From Chryseobacterium sp. ZHDP1 (lineage in GTDB: Bacteria > Bacteroidota > Bacteroidia > Flavobacteriales > Weeksellaceae), in contig NZ_CP075682.1 in assembly GCF_018603435.1 (NCBI RefSeq), positions 1,116,001 through 1,180,000 of the forward strand: DNA of 64,000 nt, read 5' to 3'. Every line of letters begins with the position of its first letter. The first letter of the stretch is position 1. Positions 49,123 to 58,547 of this stretch are shown piece by piece. Both the position numbers and the translations under genes were made by a program. The notes below the pieces were generated by a model, which saw only the letters and a list, made by a program, of their open reading frames with translations, did no database searches and had not been told where the DNA came from.

Positions 49123-52100
49123 TTAATTATGATTTTTAACCAAAACCCAGCCGGTTATTGTTCTTCCATCCGGTATGGTAATCACATACCAGTAACTTGC
49201 AGTTGGAAGTACTCTTCCTTTTATCATCCCGTCCCAATAGAACTGGGTATTTGAATTCTGTTCAAAAATCAGCATCTGATAACGGTCGAAGATTTTGAGG
49301 TTAGACATTCTTGTTCCGAATACCTGAAGATCTTTAATCACCCAATGGTCATTAAGTCCGTCACCGTTTGGTGTAATCGTGTTTGTAATATCCAGTACCA
49401 GACCGTCTTTTTTTACAATACAGTCACTGTCGGCAAATCTCACATAGAAGGTGGTAATTCCTGTAGGTAAATTATTGAAGCTGTTGCTTGCCTGCCAGTT
49501 GATTCCATCGATAGAATACAGTATTGATTTTGAACCCGTAGCATAAATAATCACATTATTACCGCTGAACTGAATGCTTGTAATAACAGGGACTTCATAA
49601 TGTTTGATTTCGAAAGTCTTGGTGTAAGAACATCCGTTGTCCGCCGTCACGGTTAATGAGTAAGTTCCTACTGTGTTAATTCCTGTAATTGTATTCGTTG
49701 TAGAGATGGTCTGTCCTGCAGGATTAGTCCATTGATAGCTTACAATAGTATAATTGGTAATGTTTACAGAATAACTGCTCAGTGAGCCTTCCGGACAGAA
49801 ATACAATGTCGGAATATCGAAAATCGGAGTTTTTTTCAATGAAAGCTGAATCTGTACCAGATTGGAACACGATCCGGGAACACTTACTTTTACATAAATG
49901 ATACTGGAACCTGAAACCTGATTATACAGATACGCTGAAGGATTTGCAATCGCATTGGTTCCCGCATTAAGATCTGCTAAAGACGAGTAATAGGTAAATG
50001 TAACGTTAGCTCCATTGTAAATCTGTGTCTGGAACTGGGTCAGATTAACGGTCTCTGATCCGTCATTTCCGATATCACAGGTCGCTAAAGGGAAAGGTCC
50101 GTTGTTCAGCAGGGTTACTTTATTTCCGTAAGTGAAGGTTATGGATGCAATATCATTACATCCCGGAATATTCTGCACATTCACCCACATCTGCGCAGGG
50201 AAAGGATTGGCGGTAAAGTTCGATGGATTGGCAATAGGATTGGTTCCGTTCTGCGCATCCTGCAAGGTAAGATAGAAGGTAAATGTATTCGCAGGATTCG
50301 GTGCGTCAACCATTAAATTGGTAAAATTCAAAAGGTTTACTTCATAACTTCCGTCGAGATTTTCATCACAAACCGAAATGGTAGAATTGATGGCTTTCGG
50401 AGGGAAATAGGTATTCAGCTCAATTGATGCTACAGAGTAACATCCTGTGGTATTCACCTGAAATCTTGCCCACACCTGAACGGTAGAAATATTGGTTGTA
50501 ACGGTATTTCCGATCTGATTGGCAGGGTTTCCGGCATTGGCTTCTGCCTGTGTATTGTAATAAGTAACGGTGATATTTGATAAAGGATAGGTATTCTGAG
50601 CAGGAATAAACATCTGAGAAGTGGCATCACTCAACTGAAAGGTTTCACTTAAATTAAAATCTTCATCGCATTTGTTCAATACCGCATTGTTCAGAACTAC
50701 AGGGGGTAAGAACGACATCAGAATGGTAAGTTTAACCGCTGAAAAGCAATCGTTGTTATTAAACTTCACCTTTACATAAACAGTTGCACTTCCTCCGGTA
50801 ACAACAAACTGAGTGGGATTTGTAATCTCGTTGGTGAAAATGTGGGTAACAGGATCATAATTCAGATAATACGTAAAGTTTACATTCGAGCTTGTTGTAA
50901 TCTGGCTTTGCGCCTGTGTAAGATTATAAATCTCCGTATTGTCATTATTATTATCACAAATATTCGTCAGGTTAACCGTTACCTGAGGATTTACTGCCGG
51001 TGTAGAAGTTAATCCTACGGTAAACGGATAAATCTGCTCACAATTATACGAATTGATCTTTACAAAGTACTGCTGTGTTCCGGTAAAGGTTACATTATTC
51101 ACCGGATTATTTCCACTTGCTGCGTCTGCAGCAGTAAGATAGAAGGTTACCGTAGCATTCTGGCTTCCGATAATGGCAGATGAAAACTGTGATAACTGTA
51201 CGTTTTCTGTATTATCATTATTAAAATCACAAACCGTAAAACTGGACTGTTCTGCAACAGGATGAACCAGATTGATCGTAAGTGGTCTTATCGTGTAGCA
51301 GGTCTCGGAAAGTTCGAAACGTACATAATAAATCTGTGTAACGAAATTTCCGTTGGTGGTAATGACCTGATTCGGGCTTATAGGATTTATTCCGAAACTC
51401 GCATCCGCATAATCTGCAAAAAATTTCACTACGGGAACTGTTGCCGGAGAGATCAGCATTCCGTTTGAAAGGGTATTTAAATTAACACTGATGTCATCTG
51501 TTCCGTTAAAGCAGATGTATTCTGTTTTAGGAATAACCACAACTTTAGTAAATGTAATATTGAGATTTACAGTTGCCACTGCAACACATCCGTTCGGGAT
51601 CTGAACTCTTATAAAAATGGTATAAGCTCCGTCATGCACTGTACTTAAAACGCCTCCTGAACCTGTAAGAGCTTCGTTATAGGTTGCATATGCCGTAAAT
51701 ACAGCTCCCGGCTGTGAAGTAATGAGCGGTCCGAAAGTTAAAGGAAAATCAAAAGGCTCTGCATCATCATTGTTGATATCACAGGTTGAATAGTTATAGT
51801 TAATCGGAGAATTGAGATTAACTCCCGGTTTGAACTGGAAAGTTACAGGACCTAAAACGAAGGTACAGTTTCCTTCCTGCAGTCTTACCCAGACCGTTGT
51901 ACCTGCTGTAACATTAATTGTGCTGATCGCATTGGTATTGTTCTGAGCATTTGCCTGCGTGGCGAAATAAGAAATTCCCGTAGTGCCCGGCGGAAAAAGC
52001 TCAGGATCCAGGAATGCTAAGTTATAGTTGGATTCTACCCCGTCATTATTCGTATCGCAAATCTGAACCGTATTTTTGAGCAAACTTTTGGTCTTAAAAT

Positions 52101-53325
52101 TTAGAGTTAAAACAGCCACTCTGTAACAGTTGGGAACATTCGGATTCTGAATTCTCACATATAAAACCGTATTTGCTGTTAATGTAAAGTTGTTCGGTAA
52201 AGGACTGACGTTATTTTGTGCGTTCTGCAAAGTTGTATGAAAGCTGAATACAAAATTTGCAGGGTTCTGTGTGGTTACATTTCCCTGAAAACTGCTTAAA
52301 GTAAGGTTTACAGGATTATTTCCGCAGTAATCCTGTGTGAAATTTTTCGCAGCGGGATAAGTAGGATCAAATGTTAAAGGAAAATCATCCGTTAAAGTAA
52401 GGGTACTGGTTCCGCAGGTATTAAAAACCGCAGTTGCCGTATACACTTCATTCTGGGTAGGGCAAATCGTAGCCTGAATTCCCGTAGCAACAGTCTGTCC
52501 GGCAGAATCTGTCCATGTTACATCCGGCTGTATTGCGTTCCCAAGCGGATTAAATCTATATCCTTCCTGCAAAGCCTGCCATACTCCTGTATTTCTGTTA
52601 GGAGGAGAAACGCCGAGTGTTCCGTCGCCGTTGATAACGCCTATTAAAGCATTTTCAAATTTTCTTGTCGGGCAGGGTGTCGGTTTTTTATCTACGAAAA
52701 CTTCAATCACATTGGTAGTTTCATGCAGAACAATCTGAGATGAAGCTCTGTCTGTACATCCTGCAATTCTTCCTTCGAAAAAGCTGACAACAAATTTTCT
52801 GTAAGGAGCTGTTCCGATGGTGGAATAATAAATTTCAGAAGGATCATTTGCAGAAAAAACCATATCGTTGTATACCCCGAATATGGAGTTTTTAGGAAGG
52901 CTTACATTGGGGTTCTGCCATTGGACATTGGGATAGTTGATGTTTCCCAACTGGCTCAGATCAAAAGTGACCATCCCGTTTGAACCGACTACTAATGCAT
53001 TAAAATTCTGATTATAAAAACAAAACTGAAAAGGAAGATCCAGCTTGGTAGGAAAAACGTCATCGTAGTTGGCATTGAGCGGAGTTCCCTGATTCAATGC
53101 AATGGGAGGAGCAAAAGCCTGAGAAACGACTTCATAATTTGAAGTCTGTTTAATGACAGGATATTCCAGATGGAGATCGATACAACCGTTTGCATTAAGA
53201 CCATTGGTACAGGTAACATTAAAGCTCTGATTGCCTACTGCATCTTTTATGATAACATTTCCGGGAGTTTGGGCAAGCCCGAAAATGCTTATCCATACGA
53301 GGATAAATTGTAAAGGTTTTATCAT
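49123..53325 (-). CDS. Large secreted T9SS type B (gliding-motility-associated C-terminal domain) repeat protein
   Basis: 1400 residues. A signal peptide (about 1-19) leads to an N-terminal domain with paired cysteines (about 20-290). Then come about eight ~95-105-residue repeats, each opening with a Cys-Asp motif (CDTNNDGVES, CDINNDDAEP, CDFNNDNTEN, CDNNNDNTEI, CDEDFNLSET, CDENLDGSYE, CDIGNDGSET and the variant CFNGTDDIS) and holding an (F/Y)Y(L/A)T...A..G..(P)I stretch. The end (ITNTITPNGDGLNDHWVIKD ... YWDGMIKG...GWVLVKNH) is a type B sorting domain, so it is exported by the type IX system and held or released at the surface. The acidic repeats may bind calcium. ATG 53325 replaces the TTG at 53331. 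Confidence 0.9.
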   Translation of the reverse strand: MIKPLQFILVWISIFGLAQTPGNVIIKDAVGNQSFNVTCTNGLNANGCIDLHLEYPVIKQTSNYEVVSQAFAPPIALNQGTPLNANYDDVFPTKLDLPFQFCFYNQNFNALVVGSNGMVTFDLSQLGNINYPNVQWQNPNVSLPKNSIFGVYNDMVFSANDPSEIYYSTIGTAPYRKFVVSFFEGRIAGCTDRASSQIVLHETTNVIEVFVDKKPTPCPTRKFENALIGVINGDGTLGVSPPNRNTGVWQALQEGYRFNPLGNAIQPDVTWTDSAGQTVATGIQATICPTQNEVYTATAVFNTCGTSTLTLTDDFPLTFDPTYPAAKNFTQDYCGNNPVNLTLSSFQGNVTTQNPANFVFSFHTTLQNAQNNVSPLPNNFTLTANTVLYVRIQNPNVPNCYRVAVLTLNFKTKSLLKNTVQICDTNNDGVESNYNLAFLDPELFPPGTTGISYFATQANAQNNTNAISTINVTAGTTVWVRLQEGNCTFVLGPVTFQFKPGVNLNSPINYNYSTCDINNDDAEPFDFPLTFGPLITSQPGAVFTAYATYNEALTGSGGVLSTVHDGAYTIFIRVQIPNGCVAVATVNLNITFTKVVVIPKTEYICFNGTDDISVNLNTLSNGMLISPATVPVVKFFADYADASFGINPISPNQVITTNGNFVTQIYYVRFELSETCYTIRPLTINLVHPVAEQSSFTVCDFNNDNTENVQLSQFSSAIIGSQNATVTFYLTAADAASGNNPVNNVTFTGTQQYFVKINSYNCEQIYPFTVGLTSTPAVNPQVTVNLTNICDNNNDNTEIYNLTQAQSQITTSSNVNFTYYLNYDPVTHIFTNEITNPTQFVVTGGSATVYVKVKFNNNDCFSAVKLTILMSFLPPVVLNNAVLNKCDEDFNLSETFQLSDATSQMFIPAQNTYPLSNITVTYYNTQAEANAGNPANQIGNTVTTNISTVQVWARFQVNTTGCYSVASIELNTYFPPKAINSTISVCDENLDGSYEVNLLNFTNLMVDAPNPANTFTFYLTLQDAQNGTNPIANPSNFTANPFPAQMWVNVQNIPGCNDIASITFTYGNKVTLLNNGPFPLATCDIGNDGSETVNLTQFQTQIYNGANVTFTYYSSLADLNAGTNAIANPSAYLYNQVSGSSIIYVKVSVPGSCSNLVQIQLSLKKTPIFDIPTLYFCPEGSLSSYSVNITNYTIVSYQWTNPAGQTISTTNTITGINTVGTYSLTVTADNGCSYTKTFEIKHYEVPVITSIQFSGNNVIIYATGSKSILYSIDGINWQASNSFNNLPTGITTFYVRFADSDCIVKKDGLVLDITNTITPNGDGLNDHWVIKDLQVFGTRMSNLKIFDRYQMLIFEQNSNTQFYWDGMIKGRVLPTASYWYVITIPDGRTITGWVLVKNHN

Positions 53326-53479
53326 AATCAAGTTTTCTTTTAATCACTATTTATTGATAAATTTACCACTTTTAGCAATACAATTATCAATAGTAAACAT
53401 TTATTTACATGGTATTCATAACGAAATTATTCATAAGGTTAGAATACAACAATTTACAAAATAAATGTAAATAAAAAAA

Positions 53480-53500
53480 AACTTGCCGGAAAAGCAAGGT
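53480..53500 (-). terminator. Terminator of the acidic protein gene
   Basis: ACTTGC pairs with GCAAGGT around CGGAAAA, with a long T-run following on the minus strand. Confidence 0.7.
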
Positions 53501-53527
53501 TTATAATTATTTGAAATTAAGTTCATA

Positions 53528-53821
53528 TTAGGTTAAAACATCATCATTTTCTTCCTCATGGTCATCGTCGTTATCGCTTAGACTCCAGTAATTGTTTTCT
53601 TCGTCTTCACTGCCGATCTCCTCCATTTCGTCGTCATCTTCCACTCCGGGAATATCCAGTCCTTTATCTAATTTATCGTCATCGTTTTCTTGATTAAAAA
53701 TCGGTTTTCCGTTTCCGTCTAAGGAAATATGCTCTTCCTGATTAAAAATATCTTCACTGGATTTATATTCTCTCTGTTCCAGTCTTCTTTCCTGTTCCTG
53801 TTCGCTGTTTTCGGGTATCAT
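53528..53821 (-). CDS. Small highly acidic protein
   Basis: 97 residues with Asp/Glu making up roughly 40 percent, concentrated in the C-terminal half (DDDEMEEIGSEDEENNYWSL). It has no signal peptide, membrane segment or cysteine and is probably disordered. It lies 51 nt after the hydroxyacid dehydrogenase gene on the same strand. The family is not recognised. Confidence 0.6.
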   Translation of the reverse strand: MIPENSEQEQERRLEQREYKSSEDIFNQEEHISLDGNGKPIFNQENDDDKLDKGLDIPGVEDDDEMEEIGSEDEENNYWSLSDNDDDHEEENDDVLT

Positions 53822-53872
53822 ACTCTTATTTTTTGGTGTTGTCTGTAATCAAACAAAAATAGTTCCAAGATA

Positions 53873-54847
53873 TTAAGCGTATATTTCAGGATTTACACAG
53901 GCAGGCATTTTTTCACCTTTTGAAAAGGCAATAATATTTTCAGCAGCCACTTTTGCCATTCCGTTTCTGGCTTCTTCCGTTGCTGAGCCAATGTGAGGAA
54001 GTACACAAACATTAGAAAGCTCTAAAATAGGATCATCTTTAAAAATTGGTTCCGGATTGGTAACATCCAGTCCGGCTCCCCAGATTTTATGCTCAGAAAG
54101 TGCGGCGTAAAGATCTTTCTGATGATGGAAACCTCCTCTTGCGGTATTAATGAAGATTGCATTCTTCTTCATCCTATCAAAGACAGAAGCATTAAAAAGC
54201 TCTTTCTGCTCTGGTTTGAAATTGGCATGAATACTCAGAACATCGGATTGCTCAATAAGCTCATCAAAAGAAACATATTTTGCTCCCAAATTCTTTTCTG
54301 CTTCTTCATTGTGATGGCGGTTGTGATAAATAATCTGCATTCCGAAAGCAGCTCTGGATTTTTCAGCCATTTCATATCCAATTCTTCCGAGACCGAAAAT
54401 ACCGAGCGTTTTTCCGTATAATTCCTGACCCAAAGCGTGCAAAGGATCAAAATCTCCCCAGTTTCCGGATTTTACTTTTTCAAAATTATAGCTTGCCCTT
54501 CGTGCAACCGACTGCATGAGTAAAAAAGCAACATCTGAAGTGGCTTTACTTAACACATCGGGTGTATTTCCGACCGGAATTTTTCTTGCATCGGCCTCCT
54601 GAATATCAACATGATCAAACCCTACTGAAAACAGGGCAATCGCCTTTATATTCGGACATTCGTTAAAAAAGTCTTTATCGAATTTAAACTCTCCTCCCAC
54701 GCTTAAAATGGCATCATGGCTTCTGCAGTAATTCAGCCATTCTTCATAGGAGAGATTTTCTTGTTCAGGAATGAATATTTCAAGATTAGCGTCTTTAAGA
54801 AGTCTGATACCTGCTTCAGGAATTCTTTTGTTAATGAATACTTTCAT
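53873..54847 (-). CDS. D-isomer-specific 2-hydroxyacid dehydrogenase
   Basis: A 324-residue NAD(P)-dependent enzyme of the D-2-hydroxyacid dehydrogenase family (glyoxylate/hydroxypyruvate reductase-like). It has the Rossmann motif GIFGLGRIGYEMAE, substrate Arg in NTARGG, catalytic Glu in GLDVTNPEP and His in LPHIGSATEEAR. The cofactor loop after the second strand (YHNRHHNEE) has Arg, favouring NADPH. The substrate is probably glyoxylate, hydroxypyruvate or a 2-keto acid. Followed by a small acidic protein gene. Confidence 0.9.
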   Translation of the reverse strand: MKVFINKRIPEAGIRLLKDANLEIFIPEQENLSYEEWLNYCRSHDAILSVGGEFKFDKDFFNECPNIKAIALFSVGFDHVDIQEADARKIPVGNTPDVLSKATSDVAFLLMQSVARRASYNFEKVKSGNWGDFDPLHALGQELYGKTLGIFGLGRIGYEMAEKSRAAFGMQIIYHNRHHNEEAEKNLGAKYVSFDELIEQSDVLSIHANFKPEQKELFNASVFDRMKKNAIFINTARGGFHHQKDLYAALSEHKIWGAGLDVTNPEPIFKDDPILELSNVCVLPHIGSATEEARNGMAKVAAENIIAFSKGEKMPACVNPEIYA

Positions 54848-54881
54848 ATTTTGTGATGGTTAAATGATTTCATCAAGTAAA

Positions 54882-54908
54882 AAACCTCACTTTTCACAAG
54901 TAAGGTTT
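54882..54908 (-). terminator. Terminator of the 54951 gene
   Basis: AAACCTCACTT and AAGTAAGGTTT pair with one mismatch around TTCAC. It lies 43 nt beyond the stop of the small gene. Confidence 0.65.
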
Positions 54909-54950
54909 TTCAACTTTAATATTAAAATGATTATACTTTAATTTATTCTT

Positions 54951-55178
54951 CTAAGATTCAGATATCAACTCTTCCATTTCTTCCCAAATCTCCAATGCTG
55001 ATCTTCTGACTTTTCTTTTCGGTTCCGACTTTTTAGCTTTGAAAGTGTTTACCTGAAGATCATTTCCGGATTCTTTTTTATCCGGATTATCTTCCGCTCT
55101 GTTTCGGAAATTAATCTTAAAACCGTTCTGAATATTACTGAAATCTTGTAATATTTTAAATCTTTTCGCATTCATCAT
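54951..55178 (-). CDS. Small basic protein of unknown function
   Basis: 75 residues with many Lys/Arg (KAKKSEPKRKVRRSALEIWE) and an acidic end (EEMEELISES). There is no signal or membrane segment. The start may be either of two adjacent ATGs (55178, 55175). It has its own terminator and is well separated from both neighbours, which supports it as a real gene. Confidence 0.55.
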   Translation of the reverse strand: MMNAKRFKILQDFSNIQNGFKINFRNRAEDNPDKKESGNDLQVNTFKAKKSEPKRKVRRSALEIWEEMEELISES

Positions 55179-55360
55179 ATTAAGATTTTAGTTAATTATA
55201 CAGAAATACATATTCAATTTTCGTTCCGAAACGTCACGTAATTTTTGTTTTTAATTAATTTTAATAACAGATTATTTTAAATGGAAGATTTAAAGGTTAA
55301 GAATAAGACTCAGGACTGTAACTGTATTGATAAGTCAGTAATAAAGTATGCTTACAAAAA

Positions 55361-55388
55361 AAGATACTGCCTTTTAAAACAGTATCTT
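55361..55388 (-). terminator. Terminator of the lipoprotein gene
   Basis: AAGATACTG and CAGTATCTT form a 9-bp stem followed on the minus strand by TTTTTT. It lies 24 nt beyond the stop of the 55413 gene. Confidence 0.8.
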
Positions 55389-55412
55389 TTCTTATTTTCA
55401 TCGTCCGGTTGA

Positions 55413-56225
55413 TTAATTGTGATTGTACTCGTAAGTAGTCGTATAAGTTCCCGTTAATGTATTATTATTGTCATAGCTTTTTAAGACACTCTGTGTAGGA
55501 AAATTATTAGAGTTGTACTGATAAGTTTGCGTGAATATATCAGAACTTATACCACTTGACCCACTCCCTGTAGTACTATTCACTAATTTGTAAGACAGGA
55601 CATTATGTTCAGATGCTTGATCTACCTGATAATAAACCTGAATATTCTTTAAACCTGTAACATTTTTGAAAGGATTGTTTTTGTTATCATAAACAATAGG
55701 TTGCAGATTACCCGTTCCAGTTTCAACAATAGTTCCATTTTGAGTCGCCTGTATGGTTTGAGTATAGCTTTTTACAGATCCATCAGTATTTAAATAGGCG
55801 TCTCTGGTATATGTTTTTACATAATTTCCACTTGTATTTTTTTCTATTATGGTAACATGATCGGCAGATAAATAATTAAACGTTGTAACTGTACTATTCG
55901 AACCCGAAATATCCTCCGCTTTTATTAAACGATTAGAACTGTCGTAAGTGAAGGTCTCTGTAGAAGTTGGTGCTCCATTAGAAGAGGTACTAACGATTTT
56001 TGTAATCAAATCACCCGTATAAGTAAAGTTGCTGATATCTCCGTCAACTAAACCTTTTTCCTGTACTATTTTTGAACCATTGTAGGTATAAACATAGGTT
56101 TCCCCATTATTCATCAATTTGGTAAGAAGAATGGGGGTTGAATCTACAGGATCTACAGTGTTTGAATCGTTAGAGCATGATATTGCAAGTAATGCAATAG
56201 ACAGAAGCATAATTTTTGTTTTCAT
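55413..56225 (-). CDS. Lipoprotein with YD-like beta repeats
   Basis: 270 residues with a lipobox (LAISCSND, Cys near 17). The mature protein is Thr/Ser/Asn-rich and made of repeated strands of the form YTYNGSKIVQE, FTYTGDLITKI, FTYDSSNRLIKA and FNYLSADHVTII, like the YD/RHS-type stalk repeats found in many flavobacterial lipoproteins. Probably it is displayed on the outer membrane. The ligand or partner is unknown. Confidence 0.75.
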   Translation of the reverse strand: MKTKIMLLSIALLAISCSNDSNTVDPVDSTPILLTKLMNNGETYVYTYNGSKIVQEKGLVDGDISNFTYTGDLITKIVSTSSNGAPTSTETFTYDSSNRLIKAEDISGSNSTVTTFNYLSADHVTIIEKNTSGNYVKTYTRDAYLNTDGSVKSYTQTIQATQNGTIVETGTGNLQPIVYDNKNNPFKNVTGLKNIQVYYQVDQASEHNVLSYKLVNSTTGSGSSGISSDIFTQTYQYNSNNFPTQSVLKSYDNNNTLTGTYTTTYEYNHN

Positions 56226-56424
56226 GTGCTATTTTAAAATTTCGGCTAAAATATATTTTTTAATTGTTATTTCAGTACTTTTTAAAAAGATTATTACTTT
56301 TTTTTGTCCTGATTTAGCCGATTTGAGAAGTAAAAAACATTATCTGTCTGATTCTCAAACTATTCTTTCAAACTCATTTTTTTTAACGACCAAATTATTT
56401 TAGAATTTTGGATAATGATCATTA

Positions 56425-56450
56425 TTCAGCATATTCCTGAATATGCTGAA
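56425..56450. other. Perfect 12-bp hairpin downstream of pcm
   Basis: TTCAGCATATTC and GAATATGCTGAA pair around CT, 70 nt beyond the pcm stop. There is no T-run on either side, so it is not a typical terminator; it may be an mRNA 3' stabiliser. Confidence 0.45.
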
Positions 56451-56519
56451 AACTTAAATTGAAAATACGCTCCATCTCCGATTTCCGGCAACGATAAAAA
56501 TAGTGACTCGGATTATTAA

Positions 56520-57173
56520 CTACTGATTTGTATTTCCAAGCATCGGAACAAATTTGTAAGCCCCGAATTCCTCCTTTTCAAATTCGGTCTGCGAGATTTT
56601 TGTAAATCTGTATAAAACCTGCTCATCGGTCGGACCGAGAGGAATAACCATTTTTCCACCGACTTTAAGCTGTTTCAGAAGTTCGGTTGGTAAAACTGAA
56701 GCTCCGCAGGTCACGATAATTTTATCAAACGGAGCAAAGGTAGGAAGTCCGGCAAAACCATCCCCGAAACTCTGGAATTTTGGATATAAATTCATTTCAC
56801 GGAGTTTCTTTTTAGAAAAATCGAAAAGATCTTTTTGTCGCTCAACCGTATAAACATGGGCTTTCATTGCCATTAAAACGGCGGTCTGATAACCACAACC
56901 GGTTCCTATTTCCAACACTTTTTCCCCTTCTTTCACCTGCAAAAGTTCAGACTGCTCGGCAACTGTTGAAGGATGCGAAATCGTCTGATGCGCAAGAATA
57001 GGAAAAGCACGGTCTTCGTAGGCAAAATCTTCGAAAATACTTTCAATAAAAAGGTGTCTCGGAACTTCATTCATTGCTGAAAGTACGTTTTCATCCGAAA
57101 TCCCGATTCTGTTTCGGAGATATTCCACTAAAATCTTTCTTTTTCCTTTATGTACAAATGAATCTTGCGTCAT
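56520..57173 (-). CDS. pcm: Protein-L-isoaspartate O-methyltransferase
   Basis: A 217-residue enzyme that methylates isoaspartyl residues in aged proteins using S-adenosylmethionine and so starts their repair. SAM motif I is VLEIGTGCGYQTAVL, the post-motif I region VYTVERQKDLF, and the isoaspartate-pocket motif HQTISHPSTVAEQSEL. FGDGFAGLPTFAPFDKIIV corresponds to motif II. Length and order match the bacterial Pcm family. A -7 box (TATTTTTG) lies at 57220-57213. Monocistronic and divergent from the oxidoreductase gene. Confidence 0.95.
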   Translation of the reverse strand: MTQDSFVHKGKRKILVEYLRNRIGISDENVLSAMNEVPRHLFIESIFEDFAYEDRAFPILAHQTISHPSTVAEQSELLQVKEGEKVLEIGTGCGYQTAVLMAMKAHVYTVERQKDLFDFSKKKLREMNLYPKFQSFGDGFAGLPTFAPFDKIIVTCGASVLPTELLKQLKVGGKMVIPLGPTDEQVLYRFTKISQTEFEKEEFGAYKFVPMLGNTNQ

Positions 57174-57212
57174 TACAGATAGTAGTTATTAGGTTGCAGG
57201 TAACAGTTCGCA

Positions 57213-57220
57213 CAAAAATA
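57213..57220 (-). promoter_or_regulatory. -7 promoter element of pcm
   Basis: The minus strand reads TATTTTTG, matching TAnnTTTG, 39 nt from the ATG at 57173. No TTTG box at the right distance. Confidence 0.35.
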
Positions 57221-57330
57221 TGAAATTTTGTCGGGGGTTAAAAACTGTTGCACGCAGTTTTTAATTTTCTGATAACCGTCAATGTACAACCAACAACAAA
57301 TTGTTATATTTACAGAAATTTAATACAGCT

Positions 57331-58293
57331 ATGTTAAAAGCAGGTTTGGTAGGAGCCGGACATTTAGGAAAAATACATTTACGACTTTTAAATCAGTCAG
57401 ATAAATACGAATTCATCGGTTTCCACGACAAAGACGCAGAAAACGGAAAAAAACTGGAAGCGGAATTCGGATATAAATATTTTGAGAATTTTGATGAACT
57501 GCTGGAGCAGATCGATATGCTGGATATTGTAACACCCACCATTTATCATTACGATTATGCGCTAAAAGCAATTGAAAAAGGTCTGCATTTTTTCATTGAA
57601 AAACCGGTTACCCAAACATTGGAACAGGCGGAAGAGATTCTTCAGAAATGTAAGGAAAAAGGCATTAAAGCACAGGTAGGACACGTTGAAAGATATAATC
57701 CTGCATTTATTGCAACGAAAGAATACATCAATAATCCGATGTTTATTGAGATTCACCGGTTAGCAGAATTTAATCCGCGCGGAACAGATGTTTCTGTGGT
57801 TCTGGATCTGATGATTCATGATCTGGATATTTTATTAAGCATTGCTAAATCTAAGGTTAAAAATATTCACGCAAGCGGCGTTTGTGTGGTTAGCAAAACG
57901 CCTGATATTGCGAATGCGAGAATTGAATTTGAAAATGGCTGTGTTGCGAATTTAACGACTTCCAGAATTTCGATGAAAGCGATGAGAAAGAGCCGTTTCT
58001 TCCAGAAAGACGCTTATATTTCCGTTGATTTTCTTGAGAAAAAAGCAGAAGTGATCCGCATGAAAGATGCTCCTGAAAACCCTACTCCATTCGATATGAT
58101 TATTGAAAACGCAGAGGGAGAGAAAAATCAGATTTTATTTGAATATCCGAATATTCAGCCTAATAATGCGATTTTGGATGAGCTTAATTCTTTTGCAGAT
58201 TCTATTACCGAAGACAAAAACGTAGAAGTTTCGATTGAAGACGGAACGGAAGCACTGAAAGTGGCTTTGGAAATTATGAAATTGATTTCTTAA
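57331..58293 (+). CDS. Gfo/Idh/MocA family oxidoreductase
   Basis: 320 residues: an N-terminal Rossmann domain (GLVGAGHLGKIHLRLL) with the family Glu-Lys-Pro in FFIEKPVTQTLEQAE, followed by the alpha/beta C-terminal domain (HVERYNPAF, VVLDLMIHDLDILL). It uses NAD(P) on a sugar or related polyol; the substrate is unknown. ATG 57331 gives the normal family start; the frame opens at a TTG at 57301. It ends at a good terminator and is monocistronic. Confidence 0.9.
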   Translation: MLKAGLVGAGHLGKIHLRLLNQSDKYEFIGFHDKDAENGKKLEAEFGYKYFENFDELLEQIDMLDIVTPTIYHYDYALKAIEKGLHFFIEKPVTQTLEQAEEILQKCKEKGIKAQVGHVERYNPAFIATKEYINNPMFIEIHRLAEFNPRGTDVSVVLDLMIHDLDILLSIAKSKVKNIHASGVCVVSKTPDIANARIEFENGCVANLTTSRISMKAMRKSRFFQKDAYISVDFLEKKAEVIRMKDAPENPTPFDMIIENAEGEKNQILFEYPNIQPNNAILDELNSFADSITEDKNVEVSIEDGTEALKVALEIMKLIS

Positions 58294-58350
58294 TTTTTTA
58301 ACACAAATCGCACAAATATTTTCACGAATAACAGGATAATTTATTGATAG

Positions 58351-58376
58351 AAACGGGCTAAAAACCCGTTTTTTTT
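58351..58376 (+). terminator. Terminator of the Gfo/Idh/MocA gene
   Basis: AAACGGG and CCCGTTT form a 7-bp stem followed by TTTTTT, 58 nt after the stop. A copy of the ACACAAAT-type repeat (from about 58297) lies between. Confidence 0.8.
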
Positions 58377-58477
58377 ATGAATTATTTCACATTGACTTTT
58401 ACCGGACGTTTCAAATGTCGAATCTCTTTTATATTTAAATTTTAAATCAATTTAATTACTTTTCAATAATTTTTAAA

Positions 58478-58485
58478 TATATTTG
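58478..58485 (+). promoter_or_regulatory. -7 promoter element of the GH5 gene
   Basis: TATATTTG matches TAnnTTTG and would give a leader of about 55 nt. The -33 region is only T-rich. Confidence 0.4.
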
Positions 58486-58547
58486 TTAATTCTTAATCAA
58501 TAATTTCTTTATAACAATCCCTTAACAATTCAATAATTAAAATCACT

